A stretch of DNA of 56,555 nucleotides from Desulfonatronovibrio sp. (GCA_003557865.1 PWNK01000060.1:1-56555); one strand, 5' to 3'. Shown: positions 25,230-35,710, counted from the first letter of the stretch. Program-made: numbers and translations. The notes: generated by a model not told the origin, from the letters alone.

Positions 25230-25295
25230 CCCGAAGCTTCATTGCCTGCGCTTTTTCGTATTCACACCTGTTGCATATCTGAACATTCATGAGCC

Positions 25296-27764
25296 GTGCG
25301 TTACCTTTCAGATTCAACACTTCCAAAGGGAATTCTTCCCTGGCAGAAACTGGTCATGGCCTATATCCTGGGCATCTGGGCCCTCAAGTATCCCTGGCCC
25401 GGTCTGTGCGCGCTTCTGCTCCTTTTTTTATTCCTGCCTCTTAAAAACCACGGTCAGAACGTCCTTGCCATGGTCATCTTTGTCTGCGGATTCGCCCTTT
25501 GCTGGTTCAGGCTGCCTGACCTTCCAGTGCACATCCCGCAGGAAGTCAAGACTACCCAAAGAACCCTCATTATGGGGCAGGTCGAATCCGTAGCAATGTT
25601 GCCCGGGAAAAGACAAAGAATTATCCTTGATAATCTTACCCTCGGACATGAAGATGAGGCCCGCTCTTTAGAGGGCAAGCTCGTCTTTACCTGGCAGGAG
25701 GCTCCTGTTCAGGTATACCCGGGACAGGTCGTTCAGGCCAACCTCAACGTCCGCCCCATCCATGGTCTGGCCAATTTTGGAGTCTGGAACAGCGAATTTT
25801 TCTGGCGTACCCAGAATGTTTTGTGGCGCAGTTATTCCCGGGGGGAACATTTCTGGTTCAGGGTCAAAGGTGACCCTGGATATTCTTCAGTCATGAGAGG
25901 ACATCTCAAAGACAAGGCCAGATCAGGGCTTTCTCTTGACAGGATTGACCCGGACAGGAAAACCCAGGTTCAGGGGCTGGGCCTGGCCCTTTTTTTCGGG
26001 GACAGATACCTTGTGGATCAAGACGTTATCGACTCCATTCGCCTGGCTTCACTGGCTCACAGCCTGGCCCTGTCCGGGCTTCATCTGGGCATTATGGCCG
26101 GCATGGGATTCATCCTGGCCTGGCTGACGGGGCTGCTTTATCCCAGAATCTATCTTTTCCTGCCCTTCATGAAGCTCGGAGTTCTGCTGGCCGCTCCATT
26201 ATGCCTGATTTATATCTGGATGGGCCAGGCTCCTCCCACCCTCATCAGGTCGGCCATCATGTTCGCGAGCTGGGGCCTGCTTCTGTTTTTGAATCAAAAA
26301 AGAATTCTCTTGGACGGTCTTTTTCTGGCCGCGGCAGTTATCACCATTTATGATCCGTGGTCTGTTTTTGACCTGAGACTCCAGCTTTCCATGGCAGCAG
26401 TGACCGGCATCGCCCTGGTGCTTCCTGTTCTGGAACAGGGCCTTAAGAAAGCCAAAAAAGTTTGGGAATCAATTATTCTAAAATATTTTTTGGGTCTTGC
26501 CGCCGTAACCATAGCTGCCAATATTGCCTTGCTTCCGGTTCAGGCCTGGACTTTTAACTATGTCAGCCCTCATCTTTACCTCAACCTGATATGGCTTCCC
26601 GTGCTGGGATTTATCGTGCTGCCTGCGGGGTTCGGGGGGATTATTCTATCCCTGGTGCCCGGCCTGCAGTGGCTCGGCAGCCTGCTGCTGGCACTATCCG
26701 GGCATACCCTGCATTATTTTCTTGTTTTCCTGAATTATCTTGATCTCAAGGACCTGCTTCATCCCATGGTTACTCTTAGACCCTCCTGGCATCAGAACAT
26801 GGCCTTCTGGATGATCATGCTGCTGATAATCTTCTGCAGAAGCCTAAGCCTCAAAAATAAAAGGCACCTCGCGGGAATCACTCTGGTTTTTATTCTTGCC
26901 GTTCTGCCTCTTGTTGCAAATAAGCATCCTGAAGAGCTTAAGCTTAAGGTTCTGGATGTGGGACAGGGGCAGGGAGTTATCATGCAGCTTCCCGGCAATA
27001 AGACCATCCTGGTAGATGGAGGCGGCAGCTGGAACCCGGATTATGATCTCGGAAAACTGGTCATCGTTCCTTCCCTGACCTGGAGGCAATGGCCTTCAAG
27101 ACTGGAAAAAACAATATTGAGCCATGCCCATGTTGACCATTACGGTGGGCTGCTCTACCCGTTACAGTACCTTGGTTCAGACGCTTTCCTGCATAACGGC
27201 ATTCTGCCCCGGGGAGCAGACCGTCAGCGCCTGGAGACCGCCCTTAACCGCCGGGGTACCCCCCAGGGAATAGTTGCCCGGGGAGACATACTCAAACAAG
27301 CCCACGGATTGATTATTGAGGTTCTCCATCCAGGCAGCAATCCTGAGCATTATGACAAACTCAACGATACTTCACTGGTTTTAAGAGTAACCTGGAAAGG
27401 CAAGGGGATGATCCTTATTCCCGGAGATATCGAGGAACAGGCAATAGATGCGCTCCTTGAAACAGGCTCAGATCTTTCGGCCAAGGTGCTGGTAGTCCCT
27501 CATCACGGCAGCCGCAGCAGCGCCAGCAGAAAATTTTACAAGGCGGTCAATCCGGAAATTGCTGTTGTCTCCAGAGGATTTATGAACCGATTCGACCTTC
27601 CCCACCAGGAGGTGCTGGATATAATATCTGAAATGGGCATTGCCCTCTACGACACAAGCCGGCACGGGGAAACTGTCATCAGCTGGAAAAGTTTTGACAG
27701 CGATCCGCTTATTGTCTGGGCAAGGGAAAAAACCGGACCCAAAAATATCCCGTACTGGTTCTAG
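25296..27764 (+). CDS. comEC: DNA uptake channel ComEC/Rec2
   Basis: An 822-aa polytopic membrane protein. N-terminal helices and a DUF4131-like domain (about 1-200) are followed by the competence channel domain (LALSGLHLGIMAGMGFI onwards), then a periplasmic metallo-beta-lactamase-type domain with DVGQGQGVIMQLPG and the metal motif SHAHVDHYGG near residue 608, and VVPHHGSRSSASRKF. The start is probably GTG at 25296; no strong ribosome site is seen, and an ATG at 25289 is out of frame. ComEC imports single-stranded DNA during transformation, which together with the pilMNOPQ set makes natural competence possible. Confidence 0.93.
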   Translation: MRYLSDSTLPKGILPWQKLVMAYILGIWALKYPWPGLCALLLLFLFLPLKNHGQNVLAMVIFVCGFALCWFRLPDLPVHIPQEVKTTQRTLIMGQVESVAMLPGKRQRIILDNLTLGHEDEARSLEGKLVFTWQEAPVQVYPGQVVQANLNVRPIHGLANFGVWNSEFFWRTQNVLWRSYSRGEHFWFRVKGDPGYSSVMRGHLKDKARSGLSLDRIDPDRKTQVQGLGLALFFGDRYLVDQDVIDSIRLASLAHSLALSGLHLGIMAGMGFILAWLTGLLYPRIYLFLPFMKLGVLLAAPLCLIYIWMGQAPPTLIRSAIMFASWGLLLFLNQKRILLDGLFLAAAVITIYDPWSVFDLRLQLSMAAVTGIALVLPVLEQGLKKAKKVWESIILKYFLGLAAVTIAANIALLPVQAWTFNYVSPHLYLNLIWLPVLGFIVLPAGFGGIILSLVPGLQWLGSLLLALSGHTLHYFLVFLNYLDLKDLLHPMVTLRPSWHQNMAFWMIMLLIIFCRSLSLKNKRHLAGITLVFILAVLPLVANKHPEELKLKVLDVGQGQGVIMQLPGNKTILVDGGGSWNPDYDLGKLVIVPSLTWRQWPSRLEKTILSHAHVDHYGGLLYPLQYLGSDAFLHNGILPRGADRQRLETALNRRGTPQGIVARGDILKQAHGLIIEVLHPGSNPEHYDKLNDTSLVLRVTWKGKGMILIPGDIEEQAIDALLETGSDLSAKVLVVPHHGSRSSASRKFYKAVNPEIAVVSRGFMNRFDLPHQEVLDIISEMGIALYDTSRHGETVISWKSFDSDPLIVWAREKTGPKNIPYWF

Positions 27765-27893
27765 GCGATAGCATGTCATGGACAATTTATAATAAGTTAG
27801 ATAACGTTAAGGGTTTGCTGACTTCGGGAACAAAATCTCGACTTGATGCAGAGTTTTGGGCTGATTCACTTTTTTCAGACACATATTGCACCC

Positions 27894-28757
27894 ATGGAAA
27901 TAGTAAGTGATCTTGGACAGATGCAGGATATCTGCATGCGTGCCAGAATTGACAACCAAAAAATCGCCCTGGTCCCAACCATGGGTTTCTTTCATGAAGG
28001 GCATTTAAGTTTGATGCGCTGGGCAAGGCTCAATGCTGATCAGGTTGTTGTTTCTGTGTTTGTCAATCCGGCCCAGTTTGGTCCAGGAGAAGACCTTGAC
28101 CGGTATCCCCGTGACCTGGAGCGCGACAGCAGCATGGCTCGATCTTTGAGTATTGACTTCCTCTTTGTTCCTTATGCTGCGGACCTTTACCCTGAAGGCT
28201 TTGACACCTGGGTGGAAACCCAGAAGCTGTCAAAATTTCTTTGCGGGCAGGAAAGACCAGCTCACTTCAGAGGAGTAACGACCATTGTCTGCAAACTCTT
28301 CAACCTGACCATGCCCCGCATGGCTGTTTTTGGCCGTAAAGACCGCCAGCAGCTTTTGATCATCAAAAAAATGGTCCGGGATCTGCATATGCCTGTGGAT
28401 ATTGTGGGACTCCCCACCATCAGGGAACATGACGGCCTGGCAATGAGTTCCCGCAACGCTTACCTGTCCCCCCGTCAAAGGAAAGAGGCAGCAAATGTTT
28501 ACAAGGGCCTGGCGATGATCAGGCAGGAGGTTTTGTCAGGCAGGACCGACCGCCTGGAACTGGAGAGTCTCCTTGGAAATTATTACCGCCAAAACATCCC
28601 GGGGGCGGTTATTGATTATATACAGCTGGTGAACGCTGAGACTCTGGAGAATGCTTCCAGGGCTGATAATAATACGTTTATGGCAGTTGCCCTGAAACTG
28701 GGGCGGACCAGGCTCATTGACAACATTGAGCTGGGGCAGTCGACTGAAGATGCATAA
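27894..28757 (+). CDS. panC: Pantothenate synthetase
   Basis: A 287-aa enzyme that joins pantoate and beta-alanine using ATP. Key motifs are LVPTMGFFHEGHLSLMR (usual MGALHEGH), VSVFVNPAQFGPGEDLDRYPR, GRKDRQQLLIIKKMV, and MSSRNAYLSPRQRKEA (the KMSKS-like loop). The ATG at 27894 gives the usual family start; the frame is open back to 27843. No ribosome-binding site stands out, which is unusual here. panD follows after 248 bp. Confidence 0.95.
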   Translation: MEIVSDLGQMQDICMRARIDNQKIALVPTMGFFHEGHLSLMRWARLNADQVVVSVFVNPAQFGPGEDLDRYPRDLERDSSMARSLSIDFLFVPYAADLYPEGFDTWVETQKLSKFLCGQERPAHFRGVTTIVCKLFNLTMPRMAVFGRKDRQQLLIIKKMVRDLHMPVDIVGLPTIREHDGLAMSSRNAYLSPRQRKEAANVYKGLAMIRQEVLSGRTDRLELESLLGNYYRQNIPGAVIDYIQLVNAETLENASRADNNTFMAVALKLGRTRLIDNIELGQSTEDA

Positions 28758-29005
28758 CCTGACAGCCGCTGCAAAGAGGAGTATCGAGCAGAAACGGCTT
28801 CAGGCGGTTGTTAGGTTTTCATTTTTTACTTAATGCCTTGACAGTCAAAAGTTCTCAGGCAACGTTTTTGTTTACAGACAAATACCAGGATTTAAAATGT
28901 CCGGAGTCTTGGCTAATTTAACTGCTTGATTTTTTGTCTTTATTTTTAACCTTTTACCTTTAACTTTTCACTCTCAAGTTAATACTCCTGTGTGTGAAAC
29001 AGATT

Positions 29006-29365
29006 ATGAAAATTCGCCATTTTCTGCAGGCCAAAATTCACCGGGCCGTATTGACCGGTGTAAATATTGATTACCATGGCAGCCTCTCTGTCTGTCCTGA
29101 TCTTCTTCAGGCCTCAGGCATATTGCCTTTTGAACAGGTGGACGTCTACAATCTGGACAACGGAGAACGGCTCACCACCTACGCCATTGCAGGGGAAAAG
29201 GGGAGGGTAATGCTCAACGGAGCTGCGGCCCTCAAAGGCTCCCCGGGACAAAAGGTTATCATCGCCTCTTACGTTGGCCTGGACAGGGATGAGATTTATT
29301 CTCATAGACCGGTTCTGGTTTTTGTGGATGACCAAAACAGAATTCTGGAAGTGAGCAATGGATGA
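29006..29365 (+). CDS. panD: Aspartate 1-decarboxylase proenzyme
   Basis: A 119-aa proenzyme that cleaves itself to form a pyruvoyl group and makes beta-alanine for pantothenate. The N-terminal MKIRHFLQAKIHRAVLTG and the cleavage site HGSLSV (Gly-Ser bond at about residues 25-26) are visible, as are NGERLTTYAIAGEKG and LNGAAA. I chose the ATG at 29006 over the GTG at 28994. It overlaps the DUF502 gene by 8 bp. The 248 bp between panC and panD hold no ORF and are AT-rich; a TTGACA there (28838) lacks a matching -10 box. Confidence 0.94.
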   Translation: MKIRHFLQAKIHRAVLTGVNIDYHGSLSVCPDLLQASGILPFEQVDVYNLDNGERLTTYAIAGEKGRVMLNGAAALKGSPGQKVIIASYVGLDRDEIYSHRPVLVFVDDQNRILEVSNG

Positions 29366-30020
29366 CAAGCATGAAAAGCTGACCGTTTTTGCAAGAATCA
29401 GGAAATTTTTTAAAGTCAACCTCATAGCAGGGCTGCTTTTTTTGACTCCCATTGCAGCCACTTTTTTTCTGCTGAAGCTTACCATTGGATGGCTTGACCA
29501 GATCCTGCTGATCATTCCAGGAAAATACCGCCCGGAAAACTTTTTGCCCTTTCCTGTACCAGGACTGGGACTGATTGTCCTCTTCGTGGTCCTTCTTCTG
29601 TCCGGAGTCTTTGTCCGCAATTACCTGGGCAACAAGCTGGTGTCCATCTGGGAAAGGATTATCAACTACATTCCCATAGTCAACAAGGTATACACAGCGG
29701 TCAAGCAGCTCATTGACACCATTGCCAGGGGAACCTCCAGGGATTTCAAGCGGGTGGTGCTCATTGAGTACCCCAAAGAAAATATCTATGCCATGGCTTA
29801 TGTCACAGGCGTAGCAGTTGGGGAACTCCAGGAAAAAACCAGAAGAAAAATGATCAACGTCTACGTTCCCACAACCCCCAACCCGACTTCAGGTTTCTAC
29901 CTCATGGTGCCTGAGGATGAAACAATCCCCCTGGATATGTCTGTGGAGGAATCTTTTAAACTGCTTATGTCCGGAGGCATTATCTCTCCGGAGAGAAAAC
30001 ATAAAAACGGAGGAAAATAA
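29358..30020 (+). CDS. DUF502 family membrane protein
   Basis: A 220-aa protein with two membrane helices (about residues 23-42 and 67-87) and a soluble C-terminal half. Family motifs are [33 protein letters not shown] and [18 protein letters not shown]. The DUF502 family is widespread in bacteria and plants (LIKE COV proteins) with no settled biochemical role. It overlaps panD by 8 bp at its start and metK by 1 bp at its end, so the three form a tight unit. Confidence 0.9.
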   Translation: MDDKHEKLTVFARIRKFFKVNLIAGLLFLTPIAATFFLLKLTIGWLDQILLIIPGKYRPENFLPFPVPGLGLIVLFVVLLLSGVFVRNYLGNKLVSIWERIINYIPIVNKVYTAVKQLIDTIARGTSRDFKRVVLIEYPKENIYAMAYVTGVAVGELQEKTRRKMINVYVPTTPNPTSGFYLMVPEDETIPLDMSVEESFKLLMSGGIISPERKHKNGGK

Positions 30021-31189
30021 TGATTTCATCCAACAAGCGCTATTTGTTCACTTCCGAGTCTGTAACCGAAGGCCATCCGGACAAAGTGGCCGACCAGATT
30101 TCAGACTCGGTTCTGGACGCCATTATCTCTCAGGACCCTAACGCCCGGGTTGCCTGTGAAACCCTGGTCACCACCGGCCTGGCATTTATCGCCGGGGAAA
30201 TCAGCACCGACGCCTACGCGGATTTCCCAAGCATTGTCCGTCAAATGGTCAAGGAAATCGGCTACAATAATTCAGACATGGGTTTTGACTATGAAACCTG
30301 CGCAGTAATTTCTTCAATTGACAAGCAGTCTCCTGACATAGCCCAAGGGGTCAACCGAAAAAAGGCCGAAGATCAGGGTGCCGGAGACCAGGGCATGATG
30401 TTCGGTTTTGCAGTCAATGAAACCAAAACCCTTATGCCGGCTCCCATCTACTATGCTCACAAATTGTCCAAGCGGCTGGCCTATGTCCGCAAAAACAACA
30501 TCCTGGACTTTTTACGGCCTGATGGAAAAACCGAGGTCAGCATTGAATACATCAATGGAGTACCCAGGCGCATCCACGATGTTGTGGTGGCATGTCAGCA
30601 TAATGAAAATATTTCCTATGAAGAGCTGGTGGAAGCGGTCAAAGAAGAGGTCATCTTCAAGGTACTGCCCCAGGAGATGGTGGATAAGGACATGCGGATT
30701 TTTATCAACACAACAGGCCGGTTTGTTGACGGAGGCCCCAAGGCGGACTGCGGCCTGACAGGAAGGAAGATAATCCAGGATACCTATGGCGGGATGGGCA
30801 ACCATGGCGGAGGGGCCTTCTCCGGGAAAGACCCCTCCAAGGTTGACCGATCTGGAGCTTACATGGCCAGGTATATTGCCAAAAATATTGTGGCTGCCGA
30901 ACTGGCTGACCGATGTGAGGTCCAGGTGGCCTATGCCATTGGAGTTGCCGAGCCGGTATCAGTTTTAGTTACTTCATGGGGAACAGGGCAGGTCTCGGAC
31001 GAGATTCTTACCCAGGCAGTTGAAGATGTGTTTGATTTAAGACCTTATCATATTATAAAAAAACTGGATCTGCTCAGGCCCATCTACAAGAAATCTTCAT
31101 GCTACGGACATTTTGGACGCGAGGATATTGACTTATCCTGGGAGAAAACAGACTCCGTGGATGACTTAAGAACAGCCTGCAAAGTCTAA
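30020..31189 (+). CDS. metK: S-adenosylmethionine synthetase
   Basis: A 389-aa enzyme that makes SAM from methionine and ATP. The family start is [38 protein letters not shown]-equivalent region [17 protein letters not shown] and [19 protein letters not shown] are conserved. The ATG overlaps the upstream TAA (TAATG), with CGGAGG upstream. No SAM riboswitch is seen before it, which is expected because it sits inside an operon. Confidence 0.98.
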   Translation: MISSNKRYLFTSESVTEGHPDKVADQISDSVLDAIISQDPNARVACETLVTTGLAFIAGEISTDAYADFPSIVRQMVKEIGYNNSDMGFDYETCAVISSIDKQSPDIAQGVNRKKAEDQGAGDQGMMFGFAVNETKTLMPAPIYYAHKLSKRLAYVRKNNILDFLRPDGKTEVSIEYINGVPRRIHDVVVACQHNENISYEELVEAVKEEVIFKVLPQEMVDKDMRIFINTTGRFVDGGPKADCGLTGRKIIQDTYGGMGNHGGGAFSGKDPSKVDRSGAYMARYIAKNIVAAELADRCEVQVAYAIGVAEPVSVLVTSWGTGQVSDEILTQAVEDVFDLRPYHIIKKLDLLRPIYKKSSCYGHFGREDIDLSWEKTDSVDDLRTACKV

Positions 31190-31208
31190 ACATACAAAAG
31201 ACCAGTTC

Positions 31209-32015
31209 ATGTCTCAGAACCTGTCTGACAAGGTACGCAGTTTCTTCCTGACTAAAGCAGTCAGCGACAGCAAACATCGTCCCAGCGATTTTGACTTGCT
31301 GGAAATGCCTGTGGAAGCAGTTTTGGCCTACTGGCTGTCATTAAAAAAGGTTATTGAAGCAAAAGGCCGGGTGATTATAAGGGAGGAAAAGCAAGGCACC
31401 AGCGAACCATACGTATCGCATCTGCTTGGGCTGTTGCAATCCTCCCTTTCATCAGACAATATTGAAAAATTCGGACTGATCAAGAAACAGGCTATTTTAA
31501 GAGACCTGCAGCGAAAATTTATTCTCATGTCCATTTCAATCCTGGGCATGGCCACCAATGAAAATCCGCAAAAGGTGCTTATCCGTATCATTTCAAAATT
31601 TCCCATCTCCCCGATTTATGAACAGCAGGTCTTTGACGCGGCAGCTGCGGTGCTGAAAAAAATGGATGAAGGGGATATTAACAGGGACAAGTTTCTAAAT
31701 ATTGATCACCGGATGAAAATTGAATCCCTGATCCTGAATCTGATCATTTTTAATATGCTGGCCAGGCGACTGGGCAAACGGGAGCTGGGTGGGTTCATTG
31801 AGAACATCCGTTCTTTCTATTTTGCCGAAGGCATGTCGCTGATCATTGACGGATTTGAGTATGACTTTATCAAGCACCGCCTTAATCTGCAGAAAAAAGA
31901 AATCATGGATCTTACTGAAACCAAGATGGACATGTCGCTGCATCTTTGCTCAGGTATAAAATCCGGCCTGAATTATGATGACCTTCAGCTTATAGGTTCA
32001 TCTTATCTTCTGTAG
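31209..32015 (+). CDS. Conserved-looking protein of unknown function
   Basis: A 268-aa, soluble, largely helical protein that starts 19 bp after metK with no strong ribosome site. There is no signal peptide or membrane segment. Visible blocks are PVEAVLAYWLSLKKVIEAKGR, NPQKVLIRIISKFPISPIYEQ and GGFIENIRSFYFAEGMSLII. I recognise no domain. It is probably co-transcribed with metK and converges with the chemoreceptor gene 51 bp away. Confidence 0.55.
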   Translation: MSQNLSDKVRSFFLTKAVSDSKHRPSDFDLLEMPVEAVLAYWLSLKKVIEAKGRVIIREEKQGTSEPYVSHLLGLLQSSLSSDNIEKFGLIKKQAILRDLQRKFILMSISILGMATNENPQKVLIRIISKFPISPIYEQQVFDAAAAVLKKMDEGDINRDKFLNIDHRMKIESLILNLIIFNMLARRLGKRELGGFIENIRSFYFAEGMSLIIDGFEYDFIKHRLNLQKKEIMDLTETKMDMSLHLCSGIKSGLNYDDLQLIGSSYLL

Positions 32016-32066
32016 CAATGCCGGTTTTACCTGCCTTCAGTTCTCGTCTTTTTACTGGTTTATCCG

Positions 32067-34091
32067 TCATGCCCTCCTCATTTCCTCGATGATGGCCTTG
32101 AGTTCTCCTGCCAGCTTGGCCAGCTCTGCAATGGCCATGGCGGACTGATTCATGGAATCGCTGGTTTCAGAAGAAATCCTGTTGATATCTTCAACTCTTC
32201 TGGTTACCTCCTCACTGGCAAGAGACTGTTCTTCTGCTGCAGAAGCTATGGAACTGATCTGGCTGGAAGAAGTTTCCACAAGCCCAACAATTTCCCTGAG
32301 CTGCTTGCCTGACTCACTAGCCTGTTTTGTGGCTCCTTTCACCGATTCAACTGTCTTATCAACACTGCTCACATTTTTCTGAACCTCTTCCTGGATAGTC
32401 TGAATATATCGGCCTACCTCATTGGTGGCGCCCATGGTTTTTTCTGCCAGTTTCCGTACTTCATCGGCAACCACTGCAAACCCCCTGCCTGCCTCGCCAG
32501 CCCGGGCAGCCTCAATAGCCGCGTTGAGAGCCAAAAGGTTTGTCTGATCAGCTATGTCATCGATTACATTCATTATTTTGCTGATACCTTCCGCCTGCTG
32601 ACCAAGATTGGCGATCTGTTTCTTGAGACCAAGAGCATTGCGCTGGACATCAGCAATGGCCTTGACCGCATCCTGTACAGTTCTGGCTCCGGACTGGGCT
32701 GTTGTCTTTACCTTATCCGAAGCCTCCGCAGCCTGAGACGCATTTTTAGCCACATCTAGCACGGTGGTATTCATCTCTTCCATGGAAGAAGCTGTGGTTG
32801 CAGCCATGTTCTTCTGTTCCTCAGCCCCTCTGCTGGCCTGCTCTACCTGAGCCGATAACTCTTCAGATGCGGAAGATACCTGTTCAGCGATTTTGTCCGC
32901 CTTGGCGGCCGAAGCTTCTATTATCGAATTTTTTGATTCTATCAGAACCTGCTGATTTTTGATATCGGTCAAGTCTGTTATAAGTTCAAATGCCCCCAGG
33001 AGCTGATTATCAAGGTCATACAGAGGTGCGGCATCAACCTTGAGAAACAGCTGCCTGTTCTTGTGGCTGGTCAGCTCCAGTTCCAGCCCCAGTACCGGCT
33101 CCCTGGTCTCAAGCACTTTGTGTACCACCGTTTCCCGCTCATCACCATAAATCAGCATGGATGCGGAACTCCCAATAAATTCACCCTCCTTCCGGTCATG
33201 CCCCAGCAGCTCCAGTAAGGCACTGTTCACATAGGAAACTTTAGCATCGGTGTCACAGACAAAACAGGGCGCTGTCATGCTGCCGAGTATTCCTTTGGAG
33301 AACCCCAATTCCTTCTTCATATTGGCCACCATTATCTTCATATGCTCAGACAAACTTCCCAGTTCATCTTTGCTTGAGACATCAAAGTCAGCTGCAAAAT
33401 CACCCCCGGCAACCTTCTGTGTGGCCTGATCCATCTTGACGATGGGGGTGATGACCAGTTTGCGCATGAAAAGATAAGTGGCTGATATCATGATAGCAAT
33501 TCCCACAAGAATCATCAGCGTGGTATAAAGAGCGTTATCACGCATGGCGCCCATGGTAGATGAAATATCCTGAATAACCACCATCTTGCCGAGAATCGGC
33601 TGGGACTGTCCATGGCAGTGGTAGCAAGCCGGTTCGTTGGGAATGCTGCTCACGCTGACAAATACATCTTTTCCTTGCATCTGGAAAAAATTACTCTGGT
33701 TTATGTTTCTTCGCAGGGCTGCCTCACCGATGGCAGCAATTTCAGGATGATCTATTGACGCCTGAAAGGGTTTGCGTATGCTTCCAGATTCAGTGCTGTA
33801 GGTTACCCGACCGTTGAAGTCGGTCAGAAAGGCCCTGGTCTGGACGTATCTCTGAGAAAGATTATGAAATTCCTGCCTGGTGCCCGCGTCATCACCTACC
33901 ACCATGGGACGTTCAATGGTTGTTTTCAACAGCTCAGTAAATCTGGTCACCTCCATGGCCACCTGTTCCTGCATCAGGCTTTTCTGCCACATAACAGTCA
34001 CCACGGTAATCAGGGAAAAGATGCTCAGGGAAATCAACGCAATGCTCAAGCCTATCTTGTAACCGATCTTTGCCAGCATTTTATTCATCAT
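32067..34091 (-). CDS. Methyl-accepting chemotaxis protein with a periplasmic c-type heme site
   Basis: A 674-aa transmembrane receptor. Helix 1 is about residues 14-35 and helix 2 about 189-208. The periplasmic sensor between them contains CYHCH (residues 156-160), a CxxCH heme c attachment site, as in the DcrA receptor of Desulfovibrio vulgaris, a known redox/oxygen sensor. HAMP spans about 209-262, a PAS domain about 270-385 ([20 protein letters not shown]) and a signalling coiled coil about 400-674 with the hairpin tip [20 protein letters not shown]. There is no CheR-docking pentapeptide at the C-terminus. It starts 16 bp after a tetraheme cytochrome gene, with CGGAG upstream. Confidence 0.92.
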   Translation of the reverse strand: MMNKMLAKIGYKIGLSIALISLSIFSLITVVTVMWQKSLMQEQVAMEVTRFTELLKTTIERPMVVGDDAGTRQEFHNLSQRYVQTRAFLTDFNGRVTYSTESGSIRKPFQASIDHPEIAAIGEAALRRNINQSNFFQMQGKDVFVSVSSIPNEPACYHCHGQSQPILGKMVVIQDISSTMGAMRDNALYTTLMILVGIAIMISATYLFMRKLVITPIVKMDQATQKVAGGDFAADFDVSSKDELGSLSEHMKIMVANMKKELGFSKGILGSMTAPCFVCDTDAKVSYVNSALLELLGHDRKEGEFIGSSASMLIYGDERETVVHKVLETREPVLGLELELTSHKNRQLFLKVDAAPLYDLDNQLLGAFELITDLTDIKNQQVLIESKNSIIEASAAKADKIAEQVSSASEELSAQVEQASRGAEEQKNMAATTASSMEEMNTTVLDVAKNASQAAEASDKVKTTAQSGARTVQDAVKAIADVQRNALGLKKQIANLGQQAEGISKIMNVIDDIADQTNLLALNAAIEAARAGEAGRGFAVVADEVRKLAEKTMGATNEVGRYIQTIQEEVQKNVSSVDKTVESVKGATKQASESGKQLREIVGLVETSSSQISSIASAAEEQSLASEEVTRRVEDINRISSETSDSMNQSAMAIAELAKLAGELKAIIEEMRRA

Positions 34092-34107
34092 GATCTGAAT
34101 CTCCGGT

Positions 34108-34566
34108 TTAATGGGCGCCGCTATAGATTAATGGTCTGAAATTAAATGCTTCATTACGTTCGTCTGTATGACAGTTGAGACAGTCGCTCATGGATGGAAG
34201 CCTGATAATCGCATCGGGATAACCGGTATCTGAATGCTCTTTTCCCGGACCGTGGCAGGTTTCACATCCCACATCAGACAGCTCTGGAGTCAGCTCATGG
34301 GAGATAAAGCCTCCCTGGTTATAGCCGGTTGTATGGCACCCATAACATCCTTCCAGTTCCTGTCTGGTGAGCTTGGGGGCCATAACCGAAATATTTTCCC
34401 AGGAGTTGGCCTTTTTGGAATAACTGATGAAGTTTTCATACTCATGCGTATGGCAATATCCACAGGTCTCAGTGCCCACGTAGTTGCCATCTGCCAGGGA
34501 ATGGCATGACAGTCCTGCAAACAGCATCAGCGCCAGAGATGCAAAAAAATATTTTACCCAGAACAT
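34108..34566 (-). CDS. Exported tetraheme cytochrome c (c554-like)
   Basis: A 152-aa protein with a signal peptide (about residues 1-25). It carries four CxxCH motifs: CGYCH (35-39), CYGCH (74-78), CETCH (101-105) and CLNCH (129-133). The spacing and the blocks [11 protein letters not shown] and GCETCHGPG resemble the c554/multiheme c family. It should be periplasmic and redox active. It is the first gene of a minus-strand pair with the heme chemoreceptor 16 bp later. I infer that it may feed electrons to, or share a signal with, the receptor. An inverted repeat lies just upstream of its start. Confidence 0.85.
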   Translation of the reverse strand: MFWVKYFFASLALMLFAGLSCHSLADGNYVGTETCGYCHTHEYENFISYSKKANSWENISVMAPKLTRQELEGCYGCHTTGYNQGGFISHELTPELSDVGCETCHGPGKEHSDTGYPDAIIRLPSMSDCLNCHTDERNEAFNFRPLIYSGAH

Positions 34567-34600
34567 GTTTTATTTCTCCTATAGCCGGTTTGACTTGTAA

Positions 34601-34637
34601 GTTTCCATCCGGAAAAATTTTCTTTCCGGATAGAAAC
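34601..34637. promoter_or_regulatory. 15-bp inverted repeat between the cytochrome and Hsp20 genes
   Basis: 34601-34615 and 34623-34637 are reverse complements with one mismatch around a 7-bp spacer; the core is ATCCGGAAA paired with TTTCCGGAT. It lies 35 bp upstream of the cytochrome start on the minus strand. It may be an operator or a hairpin in the leader of the cytochrome-receptor mRNA. It has no U-run on either strand. Confidence 0.5.
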
Positions 34638-34855
34638 CGGTTAGCAACTGTCCAATATTTCTGCTCACCAGTGAATCAGCAGGCAGCGGCATCTCAACAT
34701 TTGTATTAAATTTCACAAATGACTGCTGTTATCAAAGAAAAATCAACTCTTTTTCAGGCTGCTTGGTTGGTATTGTCCAATTCATCGGGTTTTATACTGG
34801 AAACTTTAGATTTGAACAGTTGTTTCCTGTAACAGGGTATCAATGAGCCACTGTC

Positions 34856-34883
34856 TTGACACTGATTTTTTTTTTCTTATATT
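34856..34883 (+). promoter_or_regulatory. Sigma-70-like promoter of the first Hsp20 gene
   Basis: TTGACA at 34856-34861 and TATATT at 34878-34883 are separated by 16 bp with a T-tract spacer. The expected start site would be about 34890, just before the GGAGG at 34899-34903. I see no CIRCE element or RNA thermometer. Confidence 0.55.
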
Positions 34884-34911
34884 TAAAAAAAATATCATGG
34901 AGGTGATGATC

Positions 34912-35325
34912 ATGGTTATTGATTTCAGTAATTTCTACAATCTGCCGCGACAGCTGGACAGATTTTTCGACGAAACCTGGAGACCCTCAATGATCAGTCA
35001 GAGAAGAAATGTCTATCCTCCAGTCAATATCAGTGAGGACAAGACAAACATCTATGTCTTCTCTGAAATTCCGGGTGTCGAAATTGGCGATCTAGATATC
35101 ACCCTCAGTGACGGAAGCCTGGTCATTAAAGGAAACCGCAAGCACGGCACTGGCAGCTATTACCGGCAGGAAAGACCAACCGGACTGTTCCAGAGAGTGG
35201 TCAACCTTAATGTTCCCATAAACCCGGACAAGGTAAGCGCGAAAATGAAAGATGGGATTCTGGAGGTGGTCATTCCCAAGACTGACGAGGCTATCCCCAG
35301 AAAAATCAACATTAAGGCTGAGTAG
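34912..35325 (+). CDS. Small heat-shock protein, Hsp20 family (1 of 3)
   Basis: A 137-aa ATP-independent holdase. The start ATG at 34912 lies 8 nt after GGAGG (34899-34903); upstream ATGs at 34897 and 34906 overlap or crowd that site. The alpha-crystallin domain spans about residues 35-130, with SEIPGVEIGDLDITLSDGSL, a conserved GILEVVIPK, and a short C-terminal tail with the IxI-type motif INI. It has its own promoter-like sequence and is followed 16 bp later by a second Hsp20. Confidence 0.9.
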   Translation: MVIDFSNFYNLPRQLDRFFDETWRPSMISQRRNVYPPVNISEDKTNIYVFSEIPGVEIGDLDITLSDGSLVIKGNRKHGTGSYYRQERPTGLFQRVVNLNVPINPDKVSAKMKDGILEVVIPKTDEAIPRKINIKAE

Positions 35326-35341
35326 TTCAAGGAGGTGTCTC

Positions 35342-35710
35342 ATGACTAAACAAGTTCAAAAAAGCGAAGCAGGCAGATTGCCTCGGTTTTCTCCCAGCAC
35401 GGACATCATTGAACAACAGGATGGATTTCATATTTACATGGACATGCCTGGTGTTGCCAGGGAGAATCTGGTAATCGACCTAAAGGAAAATGACCTGGAA
35501 ATCAGTGCCAAGGCTGATTATCCGAGAATGGAAGGTGTAAGCAACATTCATCTGGAGTTTGGGGACTGTGAGTATGCCAGAAGCTTCACTGTCTCCGATG
35601 TGGTTGACCGGGAAAACATCAAGGCAACCCTGAAAAACGGAGTTCTTGAGATGTTTTTGCCTAAGGCTGAAAAGGCCAAGCCGAAAAAGATCGAGATCCA
35701 GGCCGGATAG
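35342..35710 (+). CDS. Small heat-shock protein, Hsp20 family (2 of 3)
   Basis: A 122-aa alpha-crystallin-domain protein; the ATG at 35342 follows AAGGAGG. The core blocks are MDMPGVARENLVIDLKENDL and NGVLEMFLPKAEK, with the IxI motif IEI near the end. It is clearly divergent from its neighbour in sequence, as in hspA/hspB-type pairs that form mixed oligomers. The frame is open further upstream but overlaps the first Hsp20. Confidence 0.9.
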   Translation: MTKQVQKSEAGRLPRFSPSTDIIEQQDGFHIYMDMPGVARENLVIDLKENDLEISAKADYPRMEGVSNIHLEFGDCEYARSFTVSDVVDRENIKATLKNGVLEMFLPKAEKAKPKKIEIQAG

